From contig CAWGTL010000004.1 of NCBI GenBank assembly GCA_963825505.1, forward strand, positions 550,837-614,836: a DNA stretch of 64,000 nt, written 5' to 3'. Position numbers and translations under genes: made by a program. Below are positions 49,795 to 59,095 of this stretch, piece after piece. The notes beneath the pieces are model-generated. The model made no database searches, was not told the origin of the DNA, and saw nothing but the letters and a program-made list of their open reading frames with translations. The DNA is from JBBQSN01 sp963825505. Lineage in GTDB: Bacteria; Actinomycetota; Actinomycetes; Actinomycetales; CAWJMD01. Every line of letters begins with the position of its first letter. Positions within the stretch are counted from its first letter, which is position 1.

Positions 49795-50672
49795 GACGAC
49801 CCCTCGTCCGCGTCCCGCAGGTGCACGACGTCGCCGGCGGCGACGGCCTCGAGCCTGCCGGCGCGGGTACGCACCAGCAGCCGGCCGTCGTCGTCGATGC
49901 CCTCGGCCACGCCCTCGGGCCCGCCGCCCTGACGCTCGACCCGCACCGTCAGGCCCAGGGTGAGGCAGACCTCGCGGGTGGCGGCGGCCAGCCCGCAGGC
50001 GACGGCGTCGCCGTCGGCGTCCTCCCACGACGCCAGCCCCGTGGCGAGCTCGCGCACGACGGCGCGCAGGAGCGTGTCGCGGTCGGTCGTCGCCGAGCCG
50101 GCCTCGCGCAGCGAGGTGCCGCCGTCGGGCAGCTCCTCGCGGGAGGTCGTGACGTTGAGGCCGATGCCGAGGACGACGGCCTCGCCGCTCACCTCGGCGA
50201 GCAGGCCGGCGACCTTGCCGGCGCCGTGCGGTCCGTCGGCGCTCTCCCCCGGCCGGGGCGGCAGCAGCACGTCGTTCGGCCACTTCAGCCCGGCCTGCAC
50301 GCCCGCGACCTCCCGCAGCGCCCGCACGACGGCGACGCCGGCGAGCAGCGGGAGCCACGACCAGCGCTCGCGCGGTGCCCTCGGGCGCAGCAGGACGGAC
50401 GTGGTGAGCGCGGCCCGCGGCGGGGTCTGCCACACCCGCCCCAGGCGCCCGCGCCCCGCCTGCTGGTGCTCGGCCACCAGGACGGTGAGGTGGGGAGTGG
50501 CCTCGGGGTCCGCGGCGGCGGCCACCAGGTCGGCGTTGGTCGAGGCCGTCGTCGGCACGACGTCGAGGCGCGGCAGCGGTCCGGCCGGCGCGAGCAGGGC
50601 GCGTCGCAGCGCGTCGACCCGCAGGGGCGGACGGTCGAGGTCGCCCCACGGGGACCCGCCCGCTGCCGGCAT
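49791..50672 (-). CDS. birA: Biotin--[acetyl-CoA-carboxylase] ligase
   Basis: This 293-residue enzyme starts at ATG 50672. STNADLVAAA, AEHQQAGRGRLGRVWQTPP with the biotinyl-AMP GRGRxGR motif, KWPNDVLL and VLGIGLNVTT are the ligase signatures. There is no N-terminal DNA-binding domain, so it is a monofunctional (class I) ligase. It attaches biotin to the acyl-CoA carboxylase alpha chain, whose gene is at 60894. It is divergent from accD5. Confidence 0.95.
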   Translation of the reverse strand: MPAAGGSPWGDLDRPPLRVDALRRALLAPAGPLPRLDVVPTTASTNADLVAAAADPEATPHLTVLVAEHQQAGRGRLGRVWQTPPRAALTTSVLLRPRAPRERWSWLPLLAGVAVVRALREVAGVQAGLKWPNDVLLPPRPGESADGPHGAGKVAGLLAEVSGEAVVLGIGLNVTTSREELPDGGTSLREAGSATTDRDTLLRAVVRELATGLASWEDADGDAVACGLAAATREVCLTLGLTVRVERQGGGPEGVAEGIDDDGRLLVRTRAGRLEAVAAGDVVHLRDADEGSS

Positions 50673-50679
50673 GTGACCA

Positions 50680-50685
50680 ACCCTA
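50680..50685 (-). promoter_or_regulatory. -10 element TAGGGT of a leaderless promoter for birA
   Basis: TAGGGT then 7 nt then ATG 50672 on the minus strand. Confidence 0.55.
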
Positions 50686-50720
50686 CGGCTCCGGGACGGC
50701 CCGGCGGGACGGCTCCGGAC

Positions 50721-50726
50721 TAGGCT
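50721..50726 (+). promoter_or_regulatory. -10 element TAGGCT of a leaderless promoter for accD5
   Basis: TAGGCT then 6 nt then GTG 50733 on the plus strand; divergent from birA. Confidence 0.55.
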
Positions 50727-50732
50727 CCGCCC

Positions 50733-52363
<1,631 letters not shown>

Positions 52364-52367
<4 letters not shown>

Positions 52368-52582
52368 CGCAGGACGTCGCCGGCGCTCCGGTCCTCACGG
52401 TCGTGCGGGGCGACGCCTCGCCCGAGGAGGTCGCCGCGCTGGTCGCCGTCGTGCACGCAGCCGCCTCCGGGGCGCCCGCCGACACGCCGCCCGCGAGCGA
52501 GTGGGGCAGCCCGCGCCGGGCCGTCCGGGCACCGCTGATGGCGGCCAGCGATGGCTGGCGCGCGAGCGCCTTCCCAGGCTGA
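52364..52582 (+). CDS. accE5: Acyl-CoA carboxylase epsilon subunit
   Basis: This 72-residue protein starts at GTG 52364, overlapping the accD5 stop (GTGA). LTVVRGDASPEEVAALVAVV at about residues 11-30 and the C-terminal SEWGSPRRAVRAP are the family marks. The tail GWRASAFPG is also usual. It is a small regulatory subunit that raises activity of the alpha-beta complex in actinobacteria. Confidence 0.92.
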
Positions 52583-52613
52583 TCCGGGGCTGATCCGGGA
52601 CCGCTCCGGAGGC

Positions 52614-52619
52614 TAGGGT
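52614..52619 (+). promoter_or_regulatory. -10 element TAGGGT of a leaderless promoter
   Basis: TAGGGT then 7 nt then ATG 52627. An 11-bp direct repeat GCTGATCCGGG (52579-52589, 52589-52599) lies just upstream. Confidence 0.5.
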
Positions 52620-52626
52620 CGGCGCC

Positions 52627-54321
52627 ATGACCGACGCCACCGCCGATGTTGTCCGGACCCCGTCCGAGGTCGACCGCGTCGCCGACGCCTACGTCGAGAC
52701 GATGTGCCGGCTGGACCCGGTGCTGGCCACCTACCTCGGCGTCGCCGGTCACGACGACCGCGTCACCGACCTGTCGCCGGCCGGGCACGACGAGCGCGCC
52801 GAGGCGAGCCGCAGCACCCTGCGCGAGCTCGACGCGCTGACCCCGCGCGACGACGTCGACGTCGTCACCGTCGCGGCCATGCGGGAGCGGCTGGGGCTGG
52901 AGCTGGAGATCCACGACGCCGGGCTGGCGTACGGCGACCTGGACGTCATCTCCTCCCCGCCGCAGACCGTCCGCGACGTCTTCGACCTGATGCCCACGGC
53001 CACCGCCGACGACTGGTCGGTCGTCGCGACCCGGATGACGCGCCTGCCCGCGGCCCTCGACGGCTACGTGGAGGGCCTGCGCCGCGCGGTGGCGGACGGG
53101 CACCCGCCGGCTCGTCGGCAGGTCGAGGCCGTCGCCGCCCAGTGCGACAAGGTCGCCGACACCTCCAAGGGCTTCTTCGCCGCCCTGGCCGGCAGCGCGC
53201 GACCGGACGGCGCCGAGCCGTCGGCGTCGCTCGCGGCCGAGCTGGCCGCCGGTGCGCAGGCGGCTGCCGGTGCCTACGCCCACCTCGCCGGCGTCCTGCG
53301 CGAGGAGCTGCACACCCGGGCGCGCGCGGAGGACGCCTGCGGGCGGGACGCCTACGCGCTGTGGTCGCGCAGCTTCCTCGGCGCCACCGTCGACCTCGAC
53401 GAGACCTACGCCTGGGGGCGCGAGGAGCTCGCCCGGGTCGAGGCGGAGATGGCGCAGGTCAGCGACCGCATCGTCCCCGGCGGGTCGATCGAGGACGCCG
53501 TCGCGGCGCTCGACGCCGACCCCGCCCGCAACGTCGAGGGCACCGACGCGCTGAAGGCGTGGATGCAGCAGCTCTCCGACGCCGCCGTCGACTCGCTGGC
53601 CGACGTGCACTTCGACGTCCCGGACCAGATCCGGCGGCTCGAGTGCATGATCGCGCCGACCCAGACCGGCGGCATCTACTACACCGGCCCGAGCGAGGAC
53701 TTCACCCGGCCGGGCCGGATGTGGTGGTCGGTGCCCGAAGGCGTCACCACGTTCAGCACCTGGCGCGAGACCACGACCGTCTACCACGAGGGCGTCCCCG
53801 GCCACCACCTCCAGGTCGGGCAGACGCTGGTGCGCTCGGAGCTGCTGAACCGGTGGCGCCGGCTGATGAGCTGGTCGTCCGGCCACGGCGAGGGATGGGC
53901 GCTGTACGCGGAGCGGCTGATGGCCGACCTGGGCTACCTCGACGACCCGGGCGACCGCCTGGGCATGCTCGACGGATCGGCCCTGCGCGCGCTGCGCGTC
54001 GTCGTCGACATCGGTACCCACTGCCGGATGCAGGCGCCGGACGAGGTCGGCGGCGGGACGTGGGACGCCGACAAGATGTGGTCGTTCATGCAGGCGCACA
54101 GCCGGATGGACCGCGAGTTCCTGGCGTTCGAGCACTCCCGGTACCTCGGGTGGCCAGGCCAGGCTCCGTCGTACAAGGTCGGCGAGCGGCTCTGGCTGCA
54201 GGCCCGCGACGCCGTGCGCGAGCAGCAGGGTGACGCGTTCGACCTCAAGGACTTCCACCGCCGGGCGCTCGACCTCGGCTCCCTCGGTCTCGACGTCCTG
54301 CGCGACGCCCTGCTGCGCTGA
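52627..54321 (+). CDS. DUF885 family protein (zinc peptidase-like)
   Basis: This 564-residue protein starts at ATG 52627. The HEGVPGHHLQ motif (about 387-396) has the zinc-binding HExxH-like form HEGVPGH. GHGEGWALYAERL adds a probable third ligand region (Glu in GEGW). Length is typical for DUF885 proteins, which are thought to be metallopeptidases of cytoplasmic type; no signal peptide is seen. The substrate is unknown. Confidence 0.9.
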   Translation: MTDATADVVRTPSEVDRVADAYVETMCRLDPVLATYLGVAGHDDRVTDLSPAGHDERAEASRSTLRELDALTPRDDVDVVTVAAMRERLGLELEIHDAGLAYGDLDVISSPPQTVRDVFDLMPTATADDWSVVATRMTRLPAALDGYVEGLRRAVADGHPPARRQVEAVAAQCDKVADTSKGFFAALAGSARPDGAEPSASLAAELAAGAQAAAGAYAHLAGVLREELHTRARAEDACGRDAYALWSRSFLGATVDLDETYAWGREELARVEAEMAQVSDRIVPGGSIEDAVAALDADPARNVEGTDALKAWMQQLSDAAVDSLADVHFDVPDQIRRLECMIAPTQTGGIYYTGPSEDFTRPGRMWWSVPEGVTTFSTWRETTTVYHEGVPGHHLQVGQTLVRSELLNRWRRLMSWSSGHGEGWALYAERLMADLGYLDDPGDRLGMLDGSALRALRVVVDIGTHCRMQAPDEVGGGTWDADKMWSFMQAHSRMDREFLAFEHSRYLGWPGQAPSYKVGERLWLQARDAVREQQGDAFDLKDFHRRALDLGSLGLDVLRDALLR

Positions 54322-54327
54322 CGACGC

Positions 54328-54867
54328 TCAGCCCCGCGCGTGCCAGGGGCGGTCGTCGGTCCGCACCAGCGAGTAGAGCAGCACGTCCTGGTTGCGGCCG
54401 TCGTTGAAGAAGGCGCCGCGGACCGTCCCCTCCAGCACGAAGCCGCACTTGTCGGCGATCCGCCGCGACGCGAGGTTCTCCGGGACGATCACCAGCTGGA
54501 TGCGGTGCTCCTTCTTCGCGCCGAACAGGTGGTCGATCAGCAGCTGCACCGCCTCGGTGACCAGCCCGCGTCCGGCGAACCGCTCGTCGTGGAGCTGGTA
54601 GCCGAGCTCGAAGGCGTCCCAGTACCCGACCGGCCGGAAGAACTCGACGTGGCCCGCCACCTCGTCCTCGGGCGTCACCAGCAGGAGGGTGCCCTCGGTC
54701 TTCTGCCAGAACCCGTGCTCGGCGAAGTCGCGGCGGAACGCGGACTGGGACAGCACGCCCAACGGGTAGTAGCGGCCCCGGTTGCGGATGTCGGTGTGGG
54801 CGTCGTAGAGCGCGTCCAGGTCGGACTCGCGGACCTGGCGCAGCGTCACCGACGTGCCGTGCAGCAC
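54328..54867 (-). CDS. GNAT family acetyltransferase (RimJ/RimL-like)
   Basis: This 179-residue protein starts at GTG 54867. VTLRQVRESDLDALYDAH is the N-terminal part; DERFAGRGLVTEAVQLLIDHLF is the acetyl-CoA motif A (R-x-x-G-L) and ENLASRRIADKCGFVLEG is motif B. The closest match in shape is the RimJ/RimL group that acetylates ribosomal or other N-termini. GTG 54867 was chosen because TACATT lies 6 nt before it. It is convergent with DUF885. Confidence 0.85.
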   Translation of the reverse strand: MLHGTSVTLRQVRESDLDALYDAHTDIRNRGRYYPLGVLSQSAFRRDFAEHGFWQKTEGTLLLVTPEDEVAGHVEFFRPVGYWDAFELGYQLHDERFAGRGLVTEAVQLLIDHLFGAKKEHRIQLVIVPENLASRRIADKCGFVLEGTVRGAFFNDGRNQDVLLYSLVRTDDRPWHARG

Positions 54868-54873
54868 ACGCGG

Positions 54874-54879
54874 AATGTA
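54874..54879 (-). promoter_or_regulatory. -10 element TACATT of a leaderless promoter
   Basis: TACATT then 6 nt then GTG 54867 on the minus strand. Confidence 0.45.
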
Positions 54880-54938
54880 CTCCCGACCGGTCCTGTCGGG
54901 AATCACGTGCGCGAGGGGAATACGACCGGGACGCGGTG

Positions 54939-54944
54939 GATTGT
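54939..54944 (+). promoter_or_regulatory. -10-like element GATTGT for the leader peptide
   Basis: A weak match (only A2 and T6 of the hexamer kept); 7 nt before GTG 54952, in line with the leaderless spacing seen elsewhere here. Confidence 0.3.
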
Positions 54945-54951
54945 CCCCCTC

Positions 54952-55047
54952 GTGAGCCCTCTCCCGCCTTCGGCGCGCGCCTCGGTGCTGACCCGTCGGC
55001 TGCACGTCGACCTGCGCCGGGTCGACAGCGCGGTCTGTCCGGCCTGA
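54952..55047 (+). CDS. Cysteine-containing putative leader peptide (attenuation)
   Basis: This 31-residue ORF (GTG 54952; a GTG at 54985 would give a 20-mer) ends with the conserved actinobacterial leader pattern LTRRLHVDLRRVDSAVC plus PA. Known leaders of this pattern lie upstream of sulfur-assimilation and sulfur-compound transport genes and are thought to stall ribosomes when cysteine is low. The single Cys is a TGT codon, rarer than TGC in this genome. The stop is 63 nt before the symporter gene, so it probably controls that gene. The pattern is clear; the mechanism is inferred. Confidence 0.72.
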   Translation: MSPLPPSARASVLTRRLHVDLRRVDSAVCPA

Positions 55048-55110
55048 CGCCTGCCCTCCTGCACCCGTCAGCCGACCCGCACCACCCGAGACCTCACCGG
55101 AGCCACTCCC

Positions 55111-56505
55111 GTGCTTGCTGCTCTACGTCGCGTCCCCTTCGGCGCGCAGATCCTGCTGTCCCTCGTCCTCGGCGTCGTCCTCGGGCTCGTCGCCGTCCAG
55201 ATCGGAGACGTCCGGACCGCCGACGGCCCCGCGCCGAACTGGCTCGAGTCCACCCTCGGCACGGTGGGCAGCGCGTTCGTCACGCTGCTGCGCACGATCG
55301 TCCCGCCGCTGGTCTTCCTCGCGATCGTCGCCTCGATCGCCAACCTGCGGCAGGTCACGAACGCCGCCCGCCTGGCCGGGCAGACCCTGCTGTGGTTCGC
55401 GATCACGGCCCTGGTCGCGGTGGGCATCGGCATCACGCTCGGCCTGGTGCTCCAGCCCGGGCGCCACACCGACGTCACCGCCGACTCCGCGGGCTTCGAC
55501 GGGACCGCCGGCTCGTGGACCGACTTCCTCACCGGCCTGATCCCGTCGAACGCGCTGGGGCTCAGCGCCTCCGACAACGGCGACGGCACGATCGGCCTGT
55601 CCTTCGACGTCCTGCAGATCATCGTCGTCGCCATCGCGATCGGCATCGCCGCGCTCAAGCTCGGCGAGAAGGCGGAGCCGTTCCTGGCCTTCAACCGCTC
55701 GGCGCTCGACGTCGTGCAGAAGGTGCTGTGGTGGGTCATCCGGCTCGCGCCGATCGGCACCGTCGGCCTGATCGGTCGCGCCGTGTCCGCCTACGGCTGG
55801 GACGCCCTCGGCTCGCTCGCCACGTTCTCGGTCGCGGTGTACCTCGGCCTCGCCCTGGTGCTGTTCGTGGTCTACCCGGTGGTGCTGCGCGCCAACGGCC
55901 TGAACCCGCTGCGCTTCTTCGCCGGTGCGTGGCCCGCGATCCAGCTCGCCTTCGTCTCGCGGTCCTCGATCGGCACCCTCCCGGTGACCGAGCAGGTCGT
56001 GGAGCGCCGGCTCGGCGTCCCGCGCTCGTACGCCTCCTTCGCGGTCCCGTTCGGCGCCACCACCAAGATGGACGGCTGCGCCGCGATCTACCCGGCGCTC
56101 GCGGCGATCTTCGTCGCGCAGTTCTTCGGCCTCCAGCTCGGCGTCACCGACTACCTGCTGATCGCGTTCGTCTCGGTCATCGGCTCGGCCGCCACCGCGG
56201 GCGTCACCGGCGCCACCGTCATGCTGACGCTGACGCTGTCGACCCTCGGCCTGCCGCTCGAGGGCGTGGGACTGCTGCTGGCGATCGACCCGATCCTCGA
56301 CATGGGTCGCACCGCGGTGAACGTCGCGGGCCAGGCGCTGGTGCCCACCGTGGTCGCCAAGCGCGAGGGCATCCTCGACCAGTCGGTCTTCGACTCCACC
56401 TCGGCCGTCGACGTCTTCGCCGACGAGCCGGCGACCCGCGACGACGAGGTCGTCGACCTCAGCCGTGAGGAAGCAGCCGCCACACCAGCAGCGTCAGTGC
56501 GCTGA
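55111..56505 (+). CDS. Dicarboxylate/amino acid:cation symporter (DAACS), probable L-cystine symporter (TcyP-like)
   Basis: This 464-residue protein starts at GTG 55111, after the CCGGAG site. Eight to nine hydrophobic segments and two re-entrant loops are suggested: Ser-rich SRSSIGTLP (about 283-291), GATTKMDG (about 315-322, canonical form NMDG) and DPILDMGRTAVNVAG (about 393-407). This is the GltP/TcyP family. A cysteine-type leader peptide just upstream favours cystine over dicarboxylate uptake. TcyP-like function is an inference. The last 47 bp overlap the convergent DUF2177 gene. Confidence 0.87.
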   Translation: MLAALRRVPFGAQILLSLVLGVVLGLVAVQIGDVRTADGPAPNWLESTLGTVGSAFVTLLRTIVPPLVFLAIVASIANLRQVTNAARLAGQTLLWFAITALVAVGIGITLGLVLQPGRHTDVTADSAGFDGTAGSWTDFLTGLIPSNALGLSASDNGDGTIGLSFDVLQIIVVAIAIGIAALKLGEKAEPFLAFNRSALDVVQKVLWWVIRLAPIGTVGLIGRAVSAYGWDALGSLATFSVAVYLGLALVLFVVYPVVLRANGLNPLRFFAGAWPAIQLAFVSRSSIGTLPVTEQVVERRLGVPRSYASFAVPFGATTKMDGCAAIYPALAAIFVAQFFGLQLGVTDYLLIAFVSVIGSAATAGVTGATVMLTLTLSTLGLPLEGVGLLLAIDPILDMGRTAVNVAGQALVPTVVAKREGILDQSVFDSTSAVDVFADEPATRDDEVVDLSREEAAATPAASVR

Positions 56506-56872
56506 CCGAGGCGGACAGCACCGTCCCCCACGCCATGTCGATCGGGACCAGGCGCACCGGGAAGTCCCGGATCGTGGCCAGGTTCGTGAGGTCCCACGTG
56601 GCGTAGGTGACGAACCCGAAGAAGGCGCCGAGCGCGAGCGCCTTGACCATCGAGTCCTGCTCGGCCGCGGGGTGGATCACGAACACCACGAGGCCGAGCA
56701 GGAAGATGGCGTAGAAGACGACGGCTGCGCCCACCCGCGGCTTGTCGGCCAGCAGGTCGCCGAGCAGGTCGCGGTAGAGCGAGGCGGCCACGAACTTCAG
56801 CCAGACGTAGTCCAGGACGCAGAACACGACGACGGCGATCGCGTACTGCACGAGCCCGGCACGAAGGTCCAT
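56459..56872 (-). CDS. DUF2177 family membrane protein
   Basis: This 137-residue protein starts at ATG 56872 and has four hydrophobic segments. VFCVLDYVWLKFVAASLYRD in helix 1 and TYATWDLTNLATIRDFP are the DUF2177 marks, with a Trp/Asp-rich second half. The function is unknown. It is divergent from maf and convergent with the symporter. Confidence 0.87.
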   Translation of the reverse strand: MDLRAGLVQYAIAVVVFCVLDYVWLKFVAASLYRDLLGDLLADKPRVGAAVVFYAIFLLGLVVFVIHPAAEQDSMVKALALGAFFGFVTYATWDLTNLATIRDFPVRLVPIDMAWGTVLSASVSALTLLVWRLLPHG

Positions 56873-56879
56873 GGCGGCC

Positions 56880-56889
56880 AGCCTATGCT
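56880..56889. promoter_or_regulatory. Overlapping divergent -10 elements TAGGCT (minus) and TATGCT (plus)
   Basis: TAGGCT (56880-56885, minus) is 7 nt from ATG 56872; TATGCT (56884-56889, plus) is 6 nt from GTG 56896. They share two bases. Confidence 0.6.
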
Positions 56890-56895
56890 CGCCGG

Positions 56896-57525
56896 GTGCC
56901 TCGTCTCGTCCTGGCCTCGGCCTCACCTGCCCGGCTGAGGACCCTGCGCGCCGCGGGGATCGAACCCTCGGTCGTCGTCTCGTCGGTCGACGAGGACGAC
57001 GTCGTCGCCCGCTACGGGGTCACCGAGCCGCACGACGTCGCCCTGGTGCTCGCCCGAGCCAAGGCCGAGGACGTCGCGGGGCTCGACGAGGCCGAGGACG
57101 CCTTGGTGGTCGGTTGCGACTCCGTGCTCGAGCTGGACGGCGAGGTGCACGGCAAGCCCGCCGACGCCGCCGAGGCCACCGCTCGCTGGGCTCGCATGCG
57201 AGGGCGTTCCGGGGTGCTGCACACCGGTCACTGGGTGGTCGACACCCGTGAGGACGGCGGCACCGGCGCGACCCTCGGCGCCGTCGCGAGCACGACCGTG
57301 CACTTCGCCGACGTGACCGACGCCGAGATCGCGGCGTACGTGTCCACCGGTGAGCCGCTCGCCGTGGCAGGGGCCTTCACCACCGACGGTCTCGGCGGTG
57401 CGTTCGTCCGCGGCATCGAGGGCGACCACCACACGGTCGTCGGCATCAGCCTGCCGCTGCTGCGCGAGCTGCTCGGCGAGGTCGACGTCGTGTGGACCTC
57501 GCTGTGGGGCGTCGCCCAGGAATGA
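56896..57525 (+). CDS. maf: Maf family nucleotide pyrophosphatase
   Basis: This 209-residue protein starts at GTG 56896. LVLASASPARLRTLRAAGI, VVGCDSVLELDGEVHGKP with the active Asp, and TTDGLGGAFVRGIEGDHHTVVGISLPLL are the Maf motifs. Maf proteins hydrolyse dTTP, UTP or modified NTPs to monophosphates (house-cleaning). Its place between accD5-accE5 and accA3 is conserved in actinobacteria. Confidence 0.94.
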   Translation: MPRLVLASASPARLRTLRAAGIEPSVVVSSVDEDDVVARYGVTEPHDVALVLARAKAEDVAGLDEAEDALVVGCDSVLELDGEVHGKPADAAEATARWARMRGRSGVLHTGHWVVDTREDGGTGATLGAVASTTVHFADVTDAEIAAYVSTGEPLAVAGAFTTDGLGGAFVRGIEGDHHTVVGISLPLLRELLGEVDVVWTSLWGVAQE

Positions 57526-57529
57526 CGGG

Positions 57530-59083
57530 TCAGACCGGCGGGACCCCGTGCCGCCGCTCGCTGAAGCGCCGGTCCTTGCCCGCCGCGTACCGGAGCCGGG
57601 TCGCGACCTCTCGGCGCAGCTCCGCGGGCTGGACGATGCCGTCGAGCACCAGCTCGCTCGCGAGCCGCTCGAGGTCGATGTCGGCCTCGTACTCCTCGCG
57701 GCGCGCGGCCACGTACGCGGCACGCTCGTCCTCGTCCGCGATCGCGTTGATCTTGTTGGCGTACACCGCGTTCACGGCGGCCTCGGGTCCCATCACCGCG
57801 ATCCGCGCGGTGGGCAGCGCGAGCGTGGCGTCGGGTCCGAAGCCGGGTCCGGCCATCGCGTAGAGCCCGGCGCCGTACGACTTGCGCAGGATCACGCACA
57901 CCTGCGGGACCGTCGCCTCGGAGACGGCGGTGATCATCTTGGCGCCGTGCCGGATGATGCCGGCCCGCTCGACCTCCGACCCGATCATGAAGCCGGGGAC
58001 GTCGGACAGGTACACGAGCGGGATGCTGAAGGCATCGCACCACCAGATGAAACGCGCTGCCTTGTCGGCGGAGTCGCCGAACAGGACGCCGCCCTTGACG
58101 GCGGAGTTGTTGGCGACCACTCCCACGGACGCGCCGTCGATCCGCCCGAAGCCGACCACCAGCTCGGGCGCGAACAGCGGCTTGACCTCGAAGAACGAGT
58201 CGTCGTCGACCAGGCCGTCGATCACCTCGTGGACGTCGAACGGCTGGCTCTCCACCTCGGGGACGGTGGTGTCGTCGAGCTCGACCGCCGGCGGCTCCGG
58301 CGCGTAGGTGGGCGCCTCGGAGCGCCAGCTCGACGGCAGGTAGGAGAACAGCAGCCGGGCCTGCTCGATCGCGTCGGCGTCGTCGTGCGCGAGCAGGTCG
58401 CCGCAACCGGAGACGGTGCAGTGCATCCGGGCGCCGCCCATCTCCTCGAGCGAGACCCGTTCTCCCACCACCATCTCCGCCATCCGAGGGCTGCCGAGGT
58501 ACATCGACGCGTTGCCCTCGACCATGATCACGCAGTCGGTGAACGCCGGGATGTACGCGCCGCCGGCGGCGGACGGGCCGAACAGGCAGCAGATCTGCGG
58601 CACCCTGCCCGAGAGCATCACCTGGTTGTGGAAGATCCGGCCCGCGCCGCGACGACCGGGGAACAGGTCGACCTGGTCGGTGATCCGCGCACCGGCGGAG
58701 TCGATCAGCCAGAACACCGGGAGCTCCTCGCGCAGGGCGGTCTCGGTGGCCCGGATGATCTTCTCGACCGTGCGCGCGCCCCACGAGCCCGCCTTGACGG
58801 TGGGGTCGTTGGCGACGACCACCACCGCTCGTCCGTCGACGGTGCCGCGGCCGGTGACCACGCCGTCGGCGGGCAGGCCGGCGGCGAGGGCGTTGGCGTA
58901 GCGACCGTCCTCGACGAACGACCCCTCGTCGACGAGCAGCGCGATGCGCTCGCGGACGTAGAGCTTGTTCTGCCCCGCCAGCTTCGCGGCGGCGACCTCG
59001 GTGGGGGCGGCGGAGGCGAGGTGCGCGGCGACGAGCCGCTCGCGCAGCTCCTGCACCTTCGGGTCCAGGGGGTGGGTGCTCAC
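57530..59083 (-). CDS. Acyl-CoA carboxylase beta subunit (methylcrotonyl/geranyl type)
   Basis: This 517-residue carboxyltransferase starts at GTG 59083. RERIALLVDEGSFVEDGRYAN, DSAGARITDQVDLFPGRRGAGRIF split around a Gly-rich site, GPSAAGGAYIPAFTDCVIMVE and DVPGFMIGSEVERAGIIRHGAKM are the two halves. The DLFPGRRGAGRIFxNQ pattern is of the methylcrotonyl/geranyl-CoA group rather than the propionyl group. With the acyl-CoA dehydrogenase downstream of the MerR site it suggests branched-chain acyl-CoA breakdown. The biotinylated partner is probably the chain encoded at 60894. Confidence 0.9.
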   Translation of the reverse strand: MSTHPLDPKVQELRERLVAAHLASAAPTEVAAAKLAGQNKLYVRERIALLVDEGSFVEDGRYANALAAGLPADGVVTGRGTVDGRAVVVVANDPTVKAGSWGARTVEKIIRATETALREELPVFWLIDSAGARITDQVDLFPGRRGAGRIFHNQVMLSGRVPQICCLFGPSAAGGAYIPAFTDCVIMVEGNASMYLGSPRMAEMVVGERVSLEEMGGARMHCTVSGCGDLLAHDDADAIEQARLLFSYLPSSWRSEAPTYAPEPPAVELDDTTVPEVESQPFDVHEVIDGLVDDDSFFEVKPLFAPELVVGFGRIDGASVGVVANNSAVKGGVLFGDSADKAARFIWWCDAFSIPLVYLSDVPGFMIGSEVERAGIIRHGAKMITAVSEATVPQVCVILRKSYGAGLYAMAGPGFGPDATLALPTARIAVMGPEAAVNAVYANKINAIADEDERAAYVAARREEYEADIDLERLASELVLDGIVQPAELRREVATRLRYAAGKDRRFSERRHGVPPV

Positions 59084-59095
59084 GGCTCCAGCCTG

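Noticed and set aside
52579..52599. Repeat GCTGATCCGGG x 2 as an operator
   Set aside because: Two copies in tandem that include the accE5 stop. No symmetry, and no regulator gene close by.
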